Assembly (NCBI GenBank): GCA_033026295.1
Contig: CM065168.1
Location: 27,206,306-27,270,305 of the forward strand
Length of the DNA: 64,000 nucleotides
Direction: 5' to 3'
Origin: Channa striata
Lineage: Eukaryota > Chordata > Actinopteri > Anabantiformes > Channidae
Positions 60,401 to 64,000 of the stretch are shown here, one piece after another (positions within the stretch are counted from its first letter, which is position 1; every line of letters starts with the position of its first letter). The notes beneath the pieces were generated by a model. The model was not told the DNA's origin. It saw only the letters and a list, made by a program, of their open reading frames with translations, and ran no database searches. Position numbers and translations under genes: made by a program.

Positions 60401-63400
60401 TAAATAAATATGAGAAAAGTGCACCAGACAGCAACAATGTTGCGTCATGCCAGCGAGGTCGTGCATTCTTTGATTCAAGCCACCAACACCTTTCAAAAAC
60501 ATATGGTGATGTAAATACCTTTGATTATGAACTGTTGGAATTATGCAGCATTTCTACCCACACTGTGTTTTCTACTTTCGTGCTTAGTTGCTGATTAAAT
60601 GCACTTCATCTTTTGTGCTGATTTTGCAACATAGAGGTGTTAGAATAATTATATTTTTGTAACAATCAAAAGTAAAACAGTATGAAGACTTCATCCGTTG
60701 ATTCGTACTACTGCATTATATTTAAGAAAGACTTCATGGATCCAGATTGGATTTTCTGTAATTACAAGGCTGTTCACCCTGTGGAATCAGATTAATGTTG
60801 TTTTAGATTAATCTGTGCTGAACCTATTTGGGTCAAAATGTTGCTCTTTTGTAATGAACAAACAAACAAAAAAAAAACAAAGATGTGTTCAATATAAATT
60901 AAAATTCAGGCTGGCATCGCCAATAACAATGATACAGATACTTTGTACAAAAGGTGAAGAAAGGCAAAAGAAAAAGGTCCAGACAACAGAGGTTGATGCA
61001 GAAGAGGCTTGCTGCTTTTATCAAGCAGAAATTGTGGCACCCAGGTTATATTCTAGTAAAAAATCTCAGAAGGTGCAGCAGTGATCTTTATGTAGCTTTT
61101 GATGGTGGCATTACTTACATCTTGATAAACTGAATTTTTTCATGCATTTATTCATAATTATTTAAATGAGGCATTTGGTATATTTAGCAGTGGATTGAAC
61201 TCCTGTTTTTTGAACTTGAAAACACAAAGTGAGGTCCAAACAAACATGAATCACCTTCAAACTGTCAGTCATAAATGTTCCTATAGCTACAAATGGGATA
61301 TCTGCATGGTGCTGCCAAAGGACTCACTGATGGAAGTCCGCAGCCCTACTGGCCTCAACCTCCTCAGACTGCTGCTTCAGAACATTATCATGTCTTGGTG
61401 TTAATATTATGTGTTGTTGTTAAGTCTCAGGTGTTCAAGGAAAATGTCTACGCTGTTTTCAGTTACTTTGTCAATTTTCTCCCTGTCAATGCTACAAGAC
61501 AAATGTTACTTAGAGTTTAGATATTAATCGTTTATTATGATGCCATGCTAATACAATCTTAGAACAGGAAACTTTGCGATTGGAATATTTCAGGATTGGC
61601 CTGCACATCACTATTACATGATTGTAGTGAGCCTCAGTCTGTGTAAAGTACACTGTACACGGAGCTGAAAATTAGTCTTAATAGTGCTGCTTCCACGTTT
61701 TCTATCCACCTCTGCTGGGATTCTGCTGGCAAGCTTGACACGGATCAGGAAATTTACTATTGGACCCAGCCACAAACCCACAGCCTTAACAGTGTATTAG
61801 AAAAGCATGTCTTTTTCAAATATTTCATACTGTACCTATCATTTACTCACACTTTGAATGAAATGAAGTGAATGTATTTAAAGAAAAGTGTCACAGGAGT
61901 TGAATTCACCTGCACATTGCGTCATATTTTGAAAGGTGCAAGATTAAAAGTAAAAGACAGATATAACATGCTGCTATTGGATTTAAAAGATTGTAGTTGC
62001 TATGAAATTTATTTAGTTTTAGTCTAGGAAAAAAATGGTTATATATTATATGTATAACTCCATAGAGTCATTATATTACAGTAATATGCAATACAGTATG
62101 TGTTTGCTTCCAGGTATCTGTCTCTAGTTTCGATAGTTTAAAATTCTTCAAAAAACAAAAGAGAAGCAAACATAATTTAAATAACTTGTAATCATTATAT
62201 TCCAACAGTACGTTGGACTTTATTACAAAATACTTAAAATACAAAATAACTACCTGTAATTTTAAATAAAACTTAATATAATTTTCTTTAGTTTCAATTG
62301 CTGTCCAACAGGAAAAGTGAGGACTGTGGGAAAACTACGTTGTTAAGGTATTTGCTGGGGAGATATGAAAGAGTCTGATAGTAGCGTTCTGAGATCAAAA
62401 ACATTAAGTAAATGATGGGTTCCGGTGTCAAGGACCAAGAGTTTCTTGGTAAAGTCGTCATTTATGTTGACATTTAACAATCCAGTGGAGGACATTTATC
62501 AGAAGCCTGAAAAGACCAGAATGTAGTGCAGCTCCAGTCAATTATTATCTTGACATTTTCAATAAGTCACAAAGAGAAAAAAATATATACATATCTACCT
62601 ACCTACACCTATAGACTATACAGTGTCTATAATTATTTATATATCAGTATGGCTTGTCACAAACTGTGTTTCGTAAAGGTAATAAAAATGTAGATACAAA
62701 TTGCGGTTATTAAAAGTCTCTAATTTCAAACTTAACTAATGTACCAACAATTTGACAACAAATTCATAAGCATCATGAATATAAAGGCCTGATGCACTGA
62801 CTTGTAAAAAGGTGAATGGCATCTCTGACATTTTGACAGCAGGTTAGAATATACAAGTCCTTGCTCCAGATACTCCAGCCAGATACTGGAGCATGGACTG
62901 GTGGCCTCTCGTGATAACTGTGACTGCATAGCTTGGTATTGCCTCAATTTGTTACATTCAGTTTTTTACAATATGTTACATTCATGCAACTTATACGTGT
63001 GCATTCCAGATAGAGTGGGGAAAATTGTTACAGAAATGTGGGATTACATCACAGTGTCACTCTTATCACTCTTGAATGTGACATACCACATCCACTTGTA
63101 TCTCAAAAATTGAAGTTGCAATTTTACTGCATGTCTGTCCAGACTTTCTAATCAGTTCATCCATGTGGACGTTTATGCCACGTTTATGTAATAAACTTCC
63201 CACCAAACATTTCTGAGACGTACTGTTGACAAGAATGGCAGGCGACTTCATGGTGACTTTGATCTGTGAGCTCATACCACCAAAGTCTGATCAGTTCATC
63301 CTTGAGTCCAAGTGAAGGCCTGTGCACAGTTTAAAGAGTAATATTACTGCAACATCCCTCAACATCAATGTTTGGATTCTGACCGTATTCTTTGCCATTT

Positions 63401-64000
63401 CGGTATAAGCTGTTGCTTGTATACACATGCACATGTACCTGTTTGTGAGGAGGACTGTGACACTAGGACCTATACTCGATAAATATAAATATGAGTGTCA
63501 GGTCTTATCAAATTTGATTGTTTGCCTGCATGTATGCGTATTTGTAAAAGTTGGTTTGTAAGTCAAGTTAGTTGTGCCCTCACTCATCTCATGAGAGAAG
63601 CTCTGGTAGTTTTTTTCCATGCGCTTGTATAATGTTCTGTAATTGTCTGCTAAGTGTTAAGCATTTCTGAAATAGCGTAGATGGCAACAAGGGAACTGAG
63701 TCAAGTAGGATTTTGGAGTTTTACTGCAGCTGCTTTAGGTGCAGCAAGAAATGGAGAGACGAAGCCAGAGGAGGGAGATATGGGGAGGCGATGCTGTTAG
63801 GTTTTTATCTGTCATTGTGTCATGAAATGGAATTTAGAAAGTTAGTGAGCAGCCAATGTGCTTACAGGTACAGTATGTCTGACACTCACACACTTATACA
63901 GAGGCAAAAAACTGCCCGCACAAAATCCAGGGAAACTTCGACATCCACTTTCGCAAACACTCTTACTGTTAGTCTCTCGCTAAAATGATGTTTAATTCAG
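60401..64000. other. Non-coding stretch to the window end, no gene seen
   Basis: AT-rich, with short TA-rich simple sequence at about 62040-62060 and 62580-62650. No gene, repeat end or CpG cluster was recognised. Confidence 0.5.

Noticed and set aside
1..64000. CRISPR array, operon, phage or bacterial defence system
   Set aside because: No regularly spaced direct repeats and no packed bacterial-style genes. The repeat types and splice-like signals point to a fish nuclear genome.

Overview
The window looks like nuclear DNA of a ray-finned fish, probably a percomorph teleost. The background is AT-rich and CpG-poor, with no bacterial-style gene packing. The repeat set is typical of fish genomes: an RTE-clade LINE, several L2-clade LINEs with a TTCAA/TTGAA tail, a Rex1-like LINE end, tRNA-headed SINEs, degenerate Tc1 transposons, a hAT-type MITE, a solo LTR and short microsatellites. 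I see no intact protein-coding gene that I can name, and no tRNA, rRNA or CRISPR array. Most short open frames across the window look like chance.

Layout. 1-5053 is plain non-coding DNA. 5054-8720 holds a near full-length but dead RTE LINE bounded by a 15-bp target-site duplication (one mismatch). A 520-bp solo LTR with a perfect 5-bp duplication sits inside its endonuclease region. About 250 bp further on, 8969-9182 is a minus-strand tRNA-derived SINE with its own 13-bp duplication (one mismatch); its 3' end resembles the RTE 3' end. About 11.28-15.86 kb is an L2 LINE with a CxxC plus SGNH-esterase ORF1 and an endonuclease/RT ORF2, both broken, and ORF1 is interrupted by a Rex1-like fragment. 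16.4-17.0 kb is the 3' end of another LINE with an internal deletion. 19.4-22.3 kb carries a SINE-like repeat, a hAT MITE and a Tc1 transposase relic. 26.7-30.7 kb has small DNA-transposon fragments and a promoter- or LTR-like block. Two minus-strand L2 3' ends lie at 38.55-38.79 and 52.80-53.48 kb, and a second Tc1 relic at 59.45-60.40 kb.

Possible host gene content. Four exon-like blocks on the plus strand (33292-33425, 33910-34072, 34827-34956, 35607-35685) are open, have splice-like borders and fit in reading phase from one to the next. They encode Pro/Ser/Gln/Lys-rich sequence I do not recognise. CpG clusters at about 45.88-46.26 and 47.33-47.48 kb look like a promoter region, followed by a short ATG-containing exon candidate ending at a consensus donor (46381-46430). 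An 81-nt exon candidate lies at 44581-44661. These are inferences from splice grammar and composition only; RNA evidence or fish-to-fish alignment would decide them.

Nothing in the window looks like a new multi-gene system. The best material is the repeat archaeology (nested insertions, the SINE/LINE shared tail) and the unannotated exon chain.
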